Source: Actinomadura barringtoniae
GTDB taxonomy: Bacteria > Actinomycetota > Actinomycetes > Streptosporangiales > Streptosporangiaceae
Assembly (NCBI RefSeq): GCF_017573505.1
Contig: NZ_JAGEOJ010000033.1
Location: 27,640 to 91,639, forward strand
Direction: 5' to 3'
Length of the DNA stretch: 64,000 nucleotides
A program made the position numbers and the translations under genes. Shown in pieces: positions 51,156 to 59,713 of this stretch (its first letter is position 1; the number at the start of each line of letters is the position of its first letter). Under the pieces are notes generated by a model. The model did no database searches and was not told the origin of the DNA. It was given only the letters and a program-made list of their open reading frames with translations.

Positions 51156-52043
51156 TCAGCTGCAGAGCAGGGCGGCACCTGCCACGAGGCCCGCACCAGC
51201 CGAGACAAGAAGGACGCGCTCGGCCGTTGTCATCCGGCCCGCCCGCTCGGCCTCCGCCAGAGCGGCGAAGAGCCCTGCCGTATGAATCCGGTCGCCGCCG
51301 GGAACGCTGACGAAGCGTTCGCCGGGAACGCCGAGCCGCTGCGAGAGCGGGCCCAAGAAGGCGTCGCCGAGCGGGTTCGCGACGACGAGATCGACGTCGC
51401 CGGGCTTCATGTCCGCGTCGCCCAGCAACCCGGCCGACACCTCGGCGGCGCACGCCGCGGCCCTGTCCGCGAACTCGGGGTCCTGGTCGATTCTCAGCGT
51501 GTTCCTGCCGCCGTCGAAGATCACCCGCGACTGGAAGAGGGAGGAGAACTCGGGGTAGGTGCGCCACCGGAACCCGGCGAGACCGGCGGCGTCCTCGTTC
51601 CACATGCAGACGACGGCCGCGCCGGCCGCCTCGAACGGGAATCCCGGAGCCAGCCGCCTGCCCGGGCTGCCGTCGCCGGCGACGACCAGGGCGCGGTCGA
51701 TCGCGCGGGCGCGCAGAAAGCCGTCGGCGATCTGCAGCCCCGTGAGCGGACCGCAGGCGCCGTTGGCGATGTCGAACGAGAACGTCCCGTGCTCTCCGGC
51801 GTGCGGATCCTCGGGATGCGCGCCGACGTCCTGCTGGATCAGCGCGGCGAGCGCGGGCTCACCCAGGTTGCGTTCGTGATAGATGCCGGCGTTGACCATC
51901 AGCTCGATGTCGCCGGTCGTGAGCCCGGCGTCCGCGACCGCCTTACGGACGGCCTGATCGGCCAGGAGCCGGGCACTCGTTCTGTGCCATGGCCGCATGC
52001 GCGGCGGGGTCGCCACGGCGACCGTCTCAAGCGTCGTTGACAT
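51156..52043 (-). CDS. KAS III-like protein lacking the His/Asn catalytic residues
   Basis: A 295-residue thiolase-fold protein. Cys is kept in FDIANGACGPLTG. The usual His (PHQ) position reads VVANPLGDAFLG, and the usual Asn (GNT) position reads GGDRIHTAG, so two of the three catalytic residues are absent. It overlaps the intact KAS III gene by 17 bp. It could be a heterodimer partner, or act as an acyl-transferring subunit using Cys alone (inference). It is followed by WS/DGAT. Confidence 0.82.
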   Translation of the reverse strand: MSTTLETVAVATPPRMRPWHRTSARLLADQAVRKAVADAGLTTGDIELMVNAGIYHERNLGEPALAALIQQDVGAHPEDPHAGEHGTFSFDIANGACGPLTGLQIADGFLRARAIDRALVVAGDGSPGRRLAPGFPFEAAGAAVVCMWNEDAAGLAGFRWRTYPEFSSLFQSRVIFDGGRNTLRIDQDPEFADRAAACAAEVSAGLLGDADMKPGDVDLVVANPLGDAFLGPLSQRLGVPGERFVSVPGGDRIHTAGLFAALAEAERAGRMTTAERVLLVSAGAGLVAGAALLCS

Positions 52044-53133
52044 GGGAATTCACCAGTTCCGGGCCGATCGTGAGCAGGACCAGCCCTATCTCCAGGCCGG
52101 AGGCCAGCGCGAGCAGCGCCACGCGGTCTCCCTCGACGATGCGGCCGGCCTTCAGCTCCTCGGCGAGCGCGACGAAATGGGTGGTCGACGCGGTGTTCCC
52201 GTACCGGTCGACGGTGATCACGGGCGCGTTGCGGGTCTGATCTCCGAGCGCCTCCTGGAACGCGCCGGCGCCCTTGCGGATCGCGCGGACCGAGGTCTGG
52301 TGGGGGATCAGGTGGTCGACGTCGCCGACCTGCAGCCCGACGGTGTGCAGAGCCTCGCGGAGCAGGAACGGTGTGTCGGCGATCGCCGCCCGCTGGATGG
52401 CCCGGGCGTCGGTGAACATGCGCGCCCCGGGATGATGCCGGGCGGGATAGGCCAGGCACAGCCGGCTGTGCCCGGACACGGTGGTGAATCCGGCGACCTC
52501 GATGCCGGGCGCGCCCAGCGGGGCTCGCTCGATGATCACCGCGGCCCCGGCGTCGCCCAGGGTGAGCGAGGCCAGCTCCTTGCTGAGGATGGTCTTGACA
52601 TGCCGTGCGGCGTTGACGCCGAGATGGGAGATGTACTCGCCGCTCACCACCATCCCGCAGTCGATCTCGCCGCGATGGACGCGGTCGGCCATGACGAAGA
52701 CGCCGGTGAGCATCCCCGCGCAGGCGTTGGAGACATCGAACGTGACGGCGTCGCGGGCGCCGATCGCCTGCGCGACGGCGCTGCTCTGCGAGGGTTCGAG
52801 CCATTGCGTCAGGCGGTCGCGCGACTTGGTGATGCTGCAGGACGCCAGGGCCTGAATGTCGCCGGCGGAGTGGCGCGAACGGTTCAGGCAGTCGGTGGCG
52901 GCCGCGACGGCCAGCGACAGTGAGTCCTCGTCCTCACCGGTGACACGGCGCTCACGGATCCCCGTGAGCCGCTCCAGATCGACCCGGGTGCGATGCCGGG
53001 TGGAGGCCATGACCTCATCGGTGCTCAGGCGCGTCTCGGGCAGATATCGCCCCACGCTCTCCAGGCGTGCCGGATGGAAGGAGGCAGCCGGGCCACCGGA
53101 GCCGTTCTCCATCATCAGCCAGGTGGTCGGCAT
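52027..53133 (-). CDS. 3-oxoacyl-ACP synthase III family protein
   Basis: A 368-residue thiolase-fold enzyme with a complete triad: Cys in SNACAGMLTG, His in IPHQTS and Asn in RYGNTAST. It would perform a decarboxylating or head-to-head Claisen condensation of acyl thioesters, as FabH or OleA do. The ATG at 53133 has GTGGAGG upstream, and the open frame above it is spurious. It is the first gene of the KAS-KAS-WS/DGAT unit behind two DosR-like boxes. A role in storage or modified lipids is likely. Confidence 0.88.
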   Translation of the reverse strand: MPTTWLMMENGSGGPAASFHPARLESVGRYLPETRLSTDEVMASTRHRTRVDLERLTGIRERRVTGEDEDSLSLAVAAATDCLNRSRHSAGDIQALASCSITKSRDRLTQWLEPSQSSAVAQAIGARDAVTFDVSNACAGMLTGVFVMADRVHRGEIDCGMVVSGEYISHLGVNAARHVKTILSKELASLTLGDAGAAVIIERAPLGAPGIEVAGFTTVSGHSRLCLAYPARHHPGARMFTDARAIQRAAIADTPFLLREALHTVGLQVGDVDHLIPHQTSVRAIRKGAGAFQEALGDQTRNAPVITVDRYGNTASTTHFVALAEELKAGRIVEGDRVALLALASGLEIGLVLLTIGPELVNSHVNDA

Positions 53134-53213
53134 GATCGCCTCCACGTCCCGAGGCCCTTCACGAGCGAAGGAACCCTTACTCCCGAGCCTGCCGCCGCTC
53201 CGGAGCCCGGGGC

Positions 53214-53228
53214 AGGGGCGAAGGTCCC
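53214..53228. promoter_or_regulatory. DosR-like box (strong)
   Basis: AGGGGCGAAGGTCCC matches 13 of 15 positions of the reverse box. It lies 81 bp upstream of the KAS III start. Confidence 0.65.
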
Positions 53229-53237
53229 CGGGGCCGG

Positions 53238-53252
53238 GGGACCTTCTCATCT
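53238..53252. promoter_or_regulatory. DosR-like half box
   Basis: GGGACCTTCTCATCT has a perfect left half (GGGACCTT). With the box at 53214 it forms a 10-bp inverted repeat (GAAGGTCCCC and GGGGACCTTC), placed 68 bp before the divergent acyl-CoA dehydrogenase. Confidence 0.5.
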
Positions 53253-53319
53253 AGGGAGAACTCGGACGTTTACCTAACTTCGGTACAAGACCCACTCCCT
53301 CGGATGGCGAGAGCAGGCC

Positions 53320-54108
53320 ATGACCAGCGAAAACAGCCGGGGGCTCGACCTCGGCACCCTCAATCTCATGCTCGAGGCGCTCGGCGAGTTCACCGCGTCC
53401 GCCCTGCCGGAGGAACGGCGGCTGGAACTCGACCACGAGGACGTCTGCCCAGAGGAGATCGTCCGCGCCATGTGCGGCGACGACCTGGGCGTCCAGCTCG
53501 TCTTCATCCCCGAGGAGTACGGCGGGATGGGCGGCGGCGCCTTCGACTCCTACCGCGTTTGCGAACGGCTGGCCAGGATCGACATCGGCCTCGCCACCTC
53601 CGTCTTCGCCACCTTCCTCGGCTGCGACCCGATCCTGTTCGGCGGCACCGCCGAGCAGAAGGAACGCTGGCTCGGCCGGATCGTCAAGGAGGGCATCCTG
53701 CTCGCCTACGGCGCCACCGAGCCGGAGGCAGGCAGCGACCTCGGCGCACTCCGCACGATCGCGGTCCCCCTGGAATCGGACGGCCGGATCACCGGCTACC
53801 GCATCAACGGGCGCAAGCAGTGGATCAGCAACGGCTCCATCGCCGACGTCTGCACGGTCCTGGCTCGCACCCCCGGCGGCCCTTCCTGGTTCGTCCTGGA
53901 AAAGGGGACCGAGGGCTTCTCCACGGCGACCCCTGAGGACAAGCACGGGATCCGGCTGTCCAACACCGCCGCGCTCTACCTCGACGACGTGACCGTGCCG
54001 GCGGAGAACCTGGTCGGCGGCGAGGAAGGCCGCGGGCTGGTCATCGCCCAGCGCGTCTTCCACCTCGGCGCTCGCCTTCGGCGGTCCCTTTCCCGTCACC
54101 TTCGGTAG
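53320..54108 (+). CDS. Acyl-CoA dehydrogenase, C-terminally truncated
   Basis: A 262-residue protein. The N-terminal helical and beta domains of an acyl-CoA dehydrogenase are clear: LVFIPEEYGGMGGG, LLAYGATEPEAGSDLGAL and INGRKQWISNG, ending near ENLVGGEEGRGLVIAQRVF. Normal enzymes run on for at least 120 residues with the catalytic Glu and FAD-dimer helices. Here a short unrelated tail ends the frame, and degenerate repeats (CCCGTCACCT) follow. It is therefore probably inactive, a recent truncation. The start has GGCGAGAGCAGGCC upstream. Confidence 0.8.
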   Translation: MTSENSRGLDLGTLNLMLEALGEFTASALPEERRLELDHEDVCPEEIVRAMCGDDLGVQLVFIPEEYGGMGGGAFDSYRVCERLARIDIGLATSVFATFLGCDPILFGGTAEQKERWLGRIVKEGILLAYGATEPEAGSDLGALRTIAVPLESDGRITGYRINGRKQWISNGSIADVCTVLARTPGGPSWFVLEKGTEGFSTATPEDKHGIRLSNTAALYLDDVTVPAENLVGGEEGRGLVIAQRVFHLGARLRRSLSRHLR

Positions 54109-54187
54109 CCCCATCCCCGTCACCTCCGGCATGCGAGGGCCATGGTGGATCTCGTGGCAGTCTCGGTCGGCGGTCATAGGCCCAGGC

Positions 54188-54202
54188 AGGGCCGAAGGTC
54201 CT
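54188..54202. promoter_or_regulatory. DosR-like box (strong)
   Basis: AGGGCCGAAGGTCCT matches 13 of 15 positions of the reverse of GGGACCTTTGGCCCT. It lies 60 bp before the Pat-like gene. Confidence 0.7.
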
Positions 54203-54261
54203 TGCCCGTGATGACCTCCGGCCGGTGGTCCGCGCGGCCGAGTGGATCGAGCCTGAGGGAC

Positions 54262-56913
54262 ATGACGCAGCAGATTCCGGCCACGCCGGTGTTCGCCTTG
54301 CTCATGGACGGCGCCCAGGTGGAGATCAGGCAGCCCATGTCCGATGATCACGAGGCGGTCCGCGCACTCCATGAGGGCCTCTCCACGGAAAGCCATTACC
54401 TGCGGTTCTTCGGATTCAACCGGCGGGTGGCCGAGGAGGTGGCGAAACGGATCTGCCGTGAGCCCGATCCCGATCACGGGGCCTTGGGTGCCTGGCTGGA
54501 CGGTCGGCTGGTCGGTGTCGCCGAGTACGAGACCTATGAGGCGCACGGCGCCGCCGAGATCGCCGAGGTCGCCCTGGCGGTCGCCGACGACATGCATCAC
54601 CGCGGTGTCGGCACCCTCCTGCTGGAGCATCTGGCGTCGCTGGCACGGTCTCGCGGCATCCGTGTCTTCCGCGCGGACACCCTCGCGGAGAACACGCCCA
54701 TGTTGCGGGTCTTCGCCGACGCCGGGCTGCCCGTCCGGCAACGGTTCGCGAACGGCGTCATGGACGTGTCCATGCCGCTCGACCTCGGCGATCACTATCT
54801 GGACGCGGTGACCGAACGGGAGCGCCGCGCCGATGTCGCGAGCCTGGAGCCGCTGCTGCGTCCGTCCTCGGTGGCCGTCGTCGGAGCGGGCCGCGGCGCG
54901 TCGTCGCCCGGCGGGGCGGTGCTCGGCAGCCTGAGCTCGGGCGGCTTCACCGGTGCGTTGTACGCGGTCAACTCCCATGCGGCCGGCGCCGATCTGCGCG
55001 GGATCCGGTGCTATGCCTCGATCGCCGATCTTCCCGAGGCGCCGGAGCTCGCGGTGATCGCCGTACCGGCCGCCGGGGTCGTTCAAGCCGCCGCCGACTG
55101 CGCGCGGCGAGGCGTCTCGGCCCTCGTCGTGATCACCTCGGGGCTGACGGCCGAGCAGGGACGCGAGCTCATGGCCCTCTCGCACCGGCACGGGATGCGC
55201 GTGGTCGGGCCGAACTGCCTGGGGATCGCCAATTCCGAGACGGGGTTGGACGCCACGTTCGCGGCCGGGCACCCGCGGGCCGGGGTCGCGGGCGTCGTGG
55301 TCCAGTCCGGCGGAGTCGGCATCGGCCTTCTCGATCACCTGTCCCGGCTGAGGATCGGCGTCTCGTCGTTCGCCTCGGTGGGCGACAAGTACGACGTCAG
55401 CGCCAACGACATGCTGATGTGGTGGGAGGCGGACGCCACGACCCGGCTGGGCATCGTCCATGTGGAGTCGTTCGGCAACCCGCGCAAGTTCGCGCGGACG
55501 GCGCGGCGCGTCGGGCGTTCCCTGCCCCTCCTGACGGTCATCGCCGGGCGGTCCGCTCCCGGCGCCCGGGCCGCCGCCTCGCACACCGCCGCCGCGCTGA
55601 CCTCCGAGGTCGTACGCCGCGCCCTGTTCACCCAGGCTGGCATCGTGGCGACCGACTGCCTGGGCGACCTGGTGGACGTCGCGGCGCTGCTCGCCGGGCA
55701 GCCGTTCCCGCAGGGGCCGCGGGTGGCGATCGTGTCCAACGCCGGGGGAGCGGGGGTGCTCGCCGCCGACGCGTGCGTGGACGCGGGTCTGTCCGTGCCC
55801 GAGCTCGACCCCGCGGTGCGGGACAAGCTCGCGGCGCTGCTGCCCACCTGCGCGGCCGTCAGCAATCCGGTCGACACCACCGCGGCCGTCGGAGCCGATC
55901 TCTTCCACGAGGCGATCGAGCTGATCGCGGCCGATCAGAACGTCGACGCCGTGCTCGCCGTCGTCTCGCCCACCGCGCTGGGCGATCTGCGCGTGGCCGT
56001 TACCGGCACTCGGAAACCGGTGGCCGGGGTGGTGCTCGGCCAGGCCGAGACGGTGCAGATGGGAGCGGGAGGCCTGCCCTCGTACGCCTTCCCTGAGAAC
56101 GCGGCCCGGGCTCTTGCCCATGCCTGGTCCTACGGGCGCTGGCGCGCGCAGCCGGCCGAACAGGTCCCCCAGCTGGACGGGATACGTCCGGCGGACGTCC
56201 GAGCGATCATCGACTCCTGCCTGGAGACGGCGCCCGAGGGCTCCTGGCTTCCGCCGCGCGAGACGCTGCGGCTTCTGGCGGCCTACGGTCTGCCTCTGGT
56301 CCCGTGGCGCTGGGCCGAATCGAGCGAGGAGGCCGTGAGAGCGGCCGCCGAACTGGGCGGACGCGTCGCGTTGAAGGCGCACGTTCCCGGGGTCGTGCAC
56401 AAGTCCGCGGCCGGAGCGCTGCAGCTCGACCTGCGCGGGCCCGCAGAGGTCCGGCGTGCCCACCGATGGCTGAAGCGCCGTTTCGGCGACTCTCTTCAGG
56501 GCGTCCTGGTTCAGGCCATGGGAGATACCGGAGTCGAGGTTCTCTGCGGAGCCGTCCAGGACGACGTCTTCGGTCCGGTGGTGGTCTTCGGAACCGGGGG
56601 AGTGGACACCGACGCCGCCGCGGACCGTGCCGCCCGCCTCGCCCCGCTGACCGAAGCCGACGCCGGTGAGCTGATCGACCAGGTGCGCGCGGCCGCGCTG
56701 CTGCACGGCCACCCGGGCCGCCGGCCGGGTGACCTCGACCGGCTGCGGGACACGCTGATGCGGTTGTCGCAGCTCATCCACGACCATCCCGAGATCGCCG
56801 AGCTCGACCTCAATCCGACGATCGTCAGGCCGGACGGCGTCCAGGCGGTCGACGCCCGCATACGCCTCGCACCGCGGCGTGTCTGGGACCCCTACCTGCG
56901 ACGGCTCCGCTGA
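54262..56913 (+). CDS. GNAT-acyl-CoA synthetase fusion (Pat-like protein lysine acetyltransferase)
   Basis: An 883-residue fusion. The N-terminal GNAT domain (about 15-175) has ALAVADDMHHRGVGTLLLEHL, the acetyl-CoA loop. The middle is an NDP-forming acyl-CoA synthetase CoA-binding and ligase region (VAVVGAGRGASSPGG, VVGPNCLGI, IVSNAGGAGVLAADA). An ATP-grasp domain is at the end (about 690-883, LKAHVPGVVHKS, ELDLNPTIV). Such proteins acetylate Lys, often on acyl-CoA synthetases, to slow carbon metabolism. GNAT at the N-terminus is opposite to E. coli PatZ. The ATG at 54262 has GAGGGA upstream. Two USP genes follow. Confidence 0.9.
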   Translation: MTQQIPATPVFALLMDGAQVEIRQPMSDDHEAVRALHEGLSTESHYLRFFGFNRRVAEEVAKRICREPDPDHGALGAWLDGRLVGVAEYETYEAHGAAEIAEVALAVADDMHHRGVGTLLLEHLASLARSRGIRVFRADTLAENTPMLRVFADAGLPVRQRFANGVMDVSMPLDLGDHYLDAVTERERRADVASLEPLLRPSSVAVVGAGRGASSPGGAVLGSLSSGGFTGALYAVNSHAAGADLRGIRCYASIADLPEAPELAVIAVPAAGVVQAAADCARRGVSALVVITSGLTAEQGRELMALSHRHGMRVVGPNCLGIANSETGLDATFAAGHPRAGVAGVVVQSGGVGIGLLDHLSRLRIGVSSFASVGDKYDVSANDMLMWWEADATTRLGIVHVESFGNPRKFARTARRVGRSLPLLTVIAGRSAPGARAAASHTAAALTSEVVRRALFTQAGIVATDCLGDLVDVAALLAGQPFPQGPRVAIVSNAGGAGVLAADACVDAGLSVPELDPAVRDKLAALLPTCAAVSNPVDTTAAVGADLFHEAIELIAADQNVDAVLAVVSPTALGDLRVAVTGTRKPVAGVVLGQAETVQMGAGGLPSYAFPENAARALAHAWSYGRWRAQPAEQVPQLDGIRPADVRAIIDSCLETAPEGSWLPPRETLRLLAAYGLPLVPWRWAESSEEAVRAAAELGGRVALKAHVPGVVHKSAAGALQLDLRGPAEVRRAHRWLKRRFGDSLQGVLVQAMGDTGVEVLCGAVQDDVFGPVVVFGTGGVDTDAAADRAARLAPLTEADAGELIDQVRAAALLHGHPGRRPGDLDRLRDTLMRLSQLIHDHPEIAELDLNPTIVRPDGVQAVDARIRLAPRRVWDPYLRRLR

Positions 56914-56943
56914 GCTCGTCGCGTGACCTGTGAGGAGAAGAAC

Positions 56944-57813
56944 ATGTCCGATCCGATCATCGTGGGCGTCGACGGGTCCGCGCCCTCCGACCGAGCGCTG
57001 GACTGGGCCGCCGACGAGGCGGTCCGCCGCGGTCTCGAGCTGCATATCGTGCACGCCCAGGAGACCTGGCCCTACAGCTGGCCGTTCGACCTGCCCACCT
57101 CGCTCGTTCCAGGCGAAAGCGCCGCGCGGTTCGACGAGGCGGTACGTCAGATGCTCACCGCGGCCGAGGAGCGCGCCCGCCAGGGCCGCCCGGACCTCGC
57201 GGTGACGACCGAGCTCGCCACGCAGTCGGCCGTGGAGGCGCTCCGGGAACGCTCCGAGAAGGCCTCGGAGGTCGTCGTCGGCCATCGCGGGCTCGGCGGC
57301 TTCTCCAGCCTGCTTCTGGGCTCGGTGAGCCTGCGCGTCTCCGAGCGCGCGTCGGCGCCGGTCGTGATCGTCCGCGGTGACACGTTCCCCGAACGCAGGG
57401 AGATGGCCGTCGGGATCGACCTCGTCGATGACGCGCCCGCGCTGGAGTATGCGTTCCAGACCGCCGCCGTGCGCGGAGCGCGTCTGAGGGTCGTCCACGC
57501 TTGGCACATCCCCGAATGGCTGCTGGACTCGCACAAGGCGATCAACCTGGACGAGCTGGAAGAGAAGGCCCGCTGGAGCGTCGTCGAGGCGCACGCTCCC
57601 TACCGCCGCCGATTCCCCGGCGTCGAGGTCGTCGAAGAGGTTCCTCGCATTCACGCGGTCGAGGGCCTCGTGGAGGCCTCCATGGAGGTCGACCTGCTGG
57701 TGGTCGGCAGACATGGCAAGAGCCAGCGGGACCATCGTCTGGGGTCGACGTGCCATGGCGTCGTGCATCACGCGCACTGCCCGGTGGCCGTGGTCCGGCA
57801 GGAACCGTCATGA
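56944..57813 (+). CDS. Universal stress protein, two UspA domains
   Basis: A 289-residue tandem UspA protein. Domain 1 opens IIVGVDGSAPSDRALDWAADEA and has VVVGHRGLGGFSSLLLGSVS, an ATP-binding loop. Domain 2 starts at MAVGIDLVDDAP and ends VVGRHGKSQRDHRLGS. Two-domain USPs such as Rv1996, Rv2005c and Rv2623 bind ATP and are DosR-induced in mycobacteria. The start ATG is 30 bp after the Pat stop and behind GTGAGGAGAAG. It overlaps the second USP by 4 bp. Confidence 0.93.
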   Translation: MSDPIIVGVDGSAPSDRALDWAADEAVRRGLELHIVHAQETWPYSWPFDLPTSLVPGESAARFDEAVRQMLTAAEERARQGRPDLAVTTELATQSAVEALRERSEKASEVVVGHRGLGGFSSLLLGSVSLRVSERASAPVVIVRGDTFPERREMAVGIDLVDDAPALEYAFQTAAVRGARLRVVHAWHIPEWLLDSHKAINLDELEEKARWSVVEAHAPYRRRFPGVEVVEEVPRIHAVEGLVEASMEVDLLVVGRHGKSQRDHRLGSTCHGVVHHAHCPVAVVRQEPS

Positions 57814-58688
57814 CCGAGATCGTCGTCGGCACCGACGGCTCGGAGAACAGCCTGGTCGCCATCGACTGGGCGGCACGCGAGGCCGGGCGCCGGAACGCCT
57901 CGCTGCGGATCGTGTACGCGATCGCTCCGTGGCTCTTCGACACTCCGGTCGATCCGGGGGTCGGCGCCGTCCGGGACTGGATCCGCGGCGACGGCCAGGA
58001 CGTCGTCGACCGCAGCATCGCCCGTGCCCTCCGGGCCGTACCCGATCTGAGGGTCACCGGCGCGATGGCCGAAGGCCAGCCCGCCGCCAGGCTGATCGAG
58101 GAGGCGCGGCACGCGGCGATGGTCGTCGTGGGCACCCGGGGGACGAGCGGTGTGTCCGGCCTGCTGCTGGGGTCGGTGGCCTTCCAGCTCGTCTCCCACG
58201 CTCCCTGTCCGGCGGTCGTCGTCCGGGGCGAGGAGCATCCCGAGTACGGCGAGATCGTCGTCGGAATCGACGGCTCGACCGAGAGCTCGGCGGCGGCCGG
58301 GTTCGCCTTCGAGGAGGCGGCGCTGCGACACGCCAGGCTGAGGGCGGTCCTGGCCTGGTCGCATCCCCACGCGTCCAGGTCCGGCGACCAGCAGCCGCCG
58401 GTGTACGACGCGCAGACCGTGACCGCCGGCGAAGAACGCGTCCTCGCCGAAAGCCTGGCCGGCTGGCGTGAGAAGTACCCAGAGGTCCGGCTCGTCTACG
58501 AGGTCGTCCACGCCCGCCCCGCGCGCGCACTCGCGGGCGAGTCGGCGCGGGCCGACCTGCTCGTGCTGGGCTCACGCGGGCGAGGAGGCTTCACAGGACT
58601 GATGCTGGGTTCGGTGGGGCAGTCCATGCTTCACCTGGCTCACTGTCCCCTCACCGTCGTGCCGTCCTCGGTCGGGTTCCGGCCTTGA
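57810..58688 (+). CDS. Universal stress protein, two UspA domains
   Basis: A 292-residue paralogue of the preceding gene. Domain 1 is IVVGTDGSENSLVAIDWAAREA with VVGTRGTSGVSGLLLGSV. Domain 2 is IVVGIDGSTESSAAAGFAFEEAA with LVLGSRGRGGFTGLMLGSV. Both nucleotide loops (GxxG, then GS) are intact. The ATG overlaps the first USP stop (ATGA), so the two are translationally coupled. It follows the Pat-like gene in one operon. Confidence 0.94.
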   Translation: MTEIVVGTDGSENSLVAIDWAAREAGRRNASLRIVYAIAPWLFDTPVDPGVGAVRDWIRGDGQDVVDRSIARALRAVPDLRVTGAMAEGQPAARLIEEARHAAMVVVGTRGTSGVSGLLLGSVAFQLVSHAPCPAVVVRGEEHPEYGEIVVGIDGSTESSAAAGFAFEEAALRHARLRAVLAWSHPHASRSGDQQPPVYDAQTVTAGEERVLAESLAGWREKYPEVRLVYEVVHARPARALAGESARADLLVLGSRGRGGFTGLMLGSVGQSMLHLAHCPLTVVPSSVGFRP

Positions 58689-58700
58689 TGGGAGGCGGTC

Positions 58701-59261
58701 GTGATGGCCGGCGACGCCAGAACTGACACGGGACCGCGGGCGGGGCTGGCGAGCATGCCCGACACACTGATCGGCCTCAGCGTGGACGCGGGGTGCCGGG
58801 CCACCGCGGCCGTCCGCCGCACCCGGTTCAGCCGTCCCGTACCTCATCTCCCGGCCGTCCCAGGGCTTCCGGACGGTGTGCGCCGGCGGCTGGAGGCGTG
58901 GAACGCACAAGGTCACGCGGTACGGATCCGCTATGAGCACGAGGCGGGGACGGCGGGCCGTGAGCTGCTGGACCTGCTGGTCGGGGCGGTGCTGGACCGG
59001 ATCGACCTGGACGCCGTCGTCGCCCGGGTCGATCCGAACCGGGTCGCCGAGCGCGTCGACGTCGACGCGGTGGTGGACCGCGTCGACATCGCCGCCATCG
59101 TCGATCAGGTGCTCCAGCAGGTCGACATCCCGGCGCTGGTGCGCGACTCGGGCGGGACCATGACCCAGGAGACGGTCGACGCGTTCCGTGCGCAGACCAT
59201 GCGCGCGGACCGCTTCGTCGATCGCATCACCCGACATCGCGGCGGCCGGGACCGACGATGA
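58701..59261 (+). CDS. Hypothetical protein with nine-residue RVD repeats, partner of an RDD protein
   Basis: A 186-residue protein. The C-terminal half contains regular nine-residue units: RIDLDAVVA, RVDPNRVAE, RVDVDAVVD, RVDIAAIVD, then a related unit QVDIPALVR. Each starts with (Q/R)(V/I)D, giving an extended helical surface. No enzyme motif is visible. The start is GTG 58701 or ATG 58704, behind GGGAGG. Its stop overlaps the RDD gene by 4 bp, so a complex of the two at the membrane is likely (inference). Confidence 0.7.
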   Translation: MMAGDARTDTGPRAGLASMPDTLIGLSVDAGCRATAAVRRTRFSRPVPHLPAVPGLPDGVRRRLEAWNAQGHAVRIRYEHEAGTAGRELLDLLVGAVLDRIDLDAVVARVDPNRVAERVDVDAVVDRVDIAAIVDQVLQQVDIPALVRDSGGTMTQETVDAFRAQTMRADRFVDRITRHRGGRDRR

Positions 59262-59713
59262 CCGACGACCCGGCCGCCCTGCAGGGGGAACGCGCGGGGC
59301 TGGTGTCGCGCTGCTCGGCGGCGCTCATCGACGCGTTCGCGGTGTCGGCGGTCTGTGTCCTGGCCCTGGTCTGCGCGGGGGCGGTCCGCTATCTGCTGCT
59401 GGGCGGGCCGTTCACCCTGCCGGACCCGCCGCGCCGGCTCCTGCCGGTCATCGGCGGCACCCTGTCGGTCGTCTACCTCACCTGGGGCTGGGTGAACGGC
59501 GGGCGCACGGCAGGGGACCAGGTCATGGGCCTGAGAGTGCGCTCGCAGTCGGAGCTGCCGCTCGGCTTCGTGCGCGCCCTGATACGGGCCGTCCTCTGCA
59601 CGGCCTTTCCCATCGGCCTTCTGTGGATCACCGTCAGCCGCCACAGATCCTCACTGCAGGACCTGATGGTGGGCAGCGCCGTCATCTACGACTGGGGCCG
59701 TCGGCCGTCCTGA
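59258..59713 (+). CDS. RDD family membrane protein
   Basis: A 151-residue protein with three hydrophobic segments. The typical RDD start is GLVSRCSAALIDAFAVSAVCVLALV, with the family Asp in IDAF. The following TM pair includes GGTLSVVYLTWGW, then RTAGDQVMGLRV. RDD proteins are poorly understood membrane proteins linked to ion or osmotic stress. Translation is coupled to the preceding repeat gene. The last 32 bp overlap the convergent hypothetical gene. Confidence 0.85.
   Translation: MTDDPAALQGERAGLVSRCSAALIDAFAVSAVCVLALVCAGAVRYLLLGGPFTLPDPPRRLLPVIGGTLSVVYLTWGWVNGGRTAGDQVMGLRVRSQSELPLGFVRALIRAVLCTAFPIGLLWITVSRHRSSLQDLMVGSAVIYDWGRRPS

Noticed and set aside
49932..52040. A 702-codon plus-strand frame opposite WS/DGAT and KAS III
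   Set aside because: The opposite strand has HHxxxDG and thiolase motifs; this frame is composition-driven.
53251..57777. A 1508-codon open frame on the minus strand
   Set aside because: It lies antisense to the acyl-CoA dehydrogenase, Pat-like and USP genes, all with clear motifs on the plus strand. Its sequence is low-complexity and domain-free.
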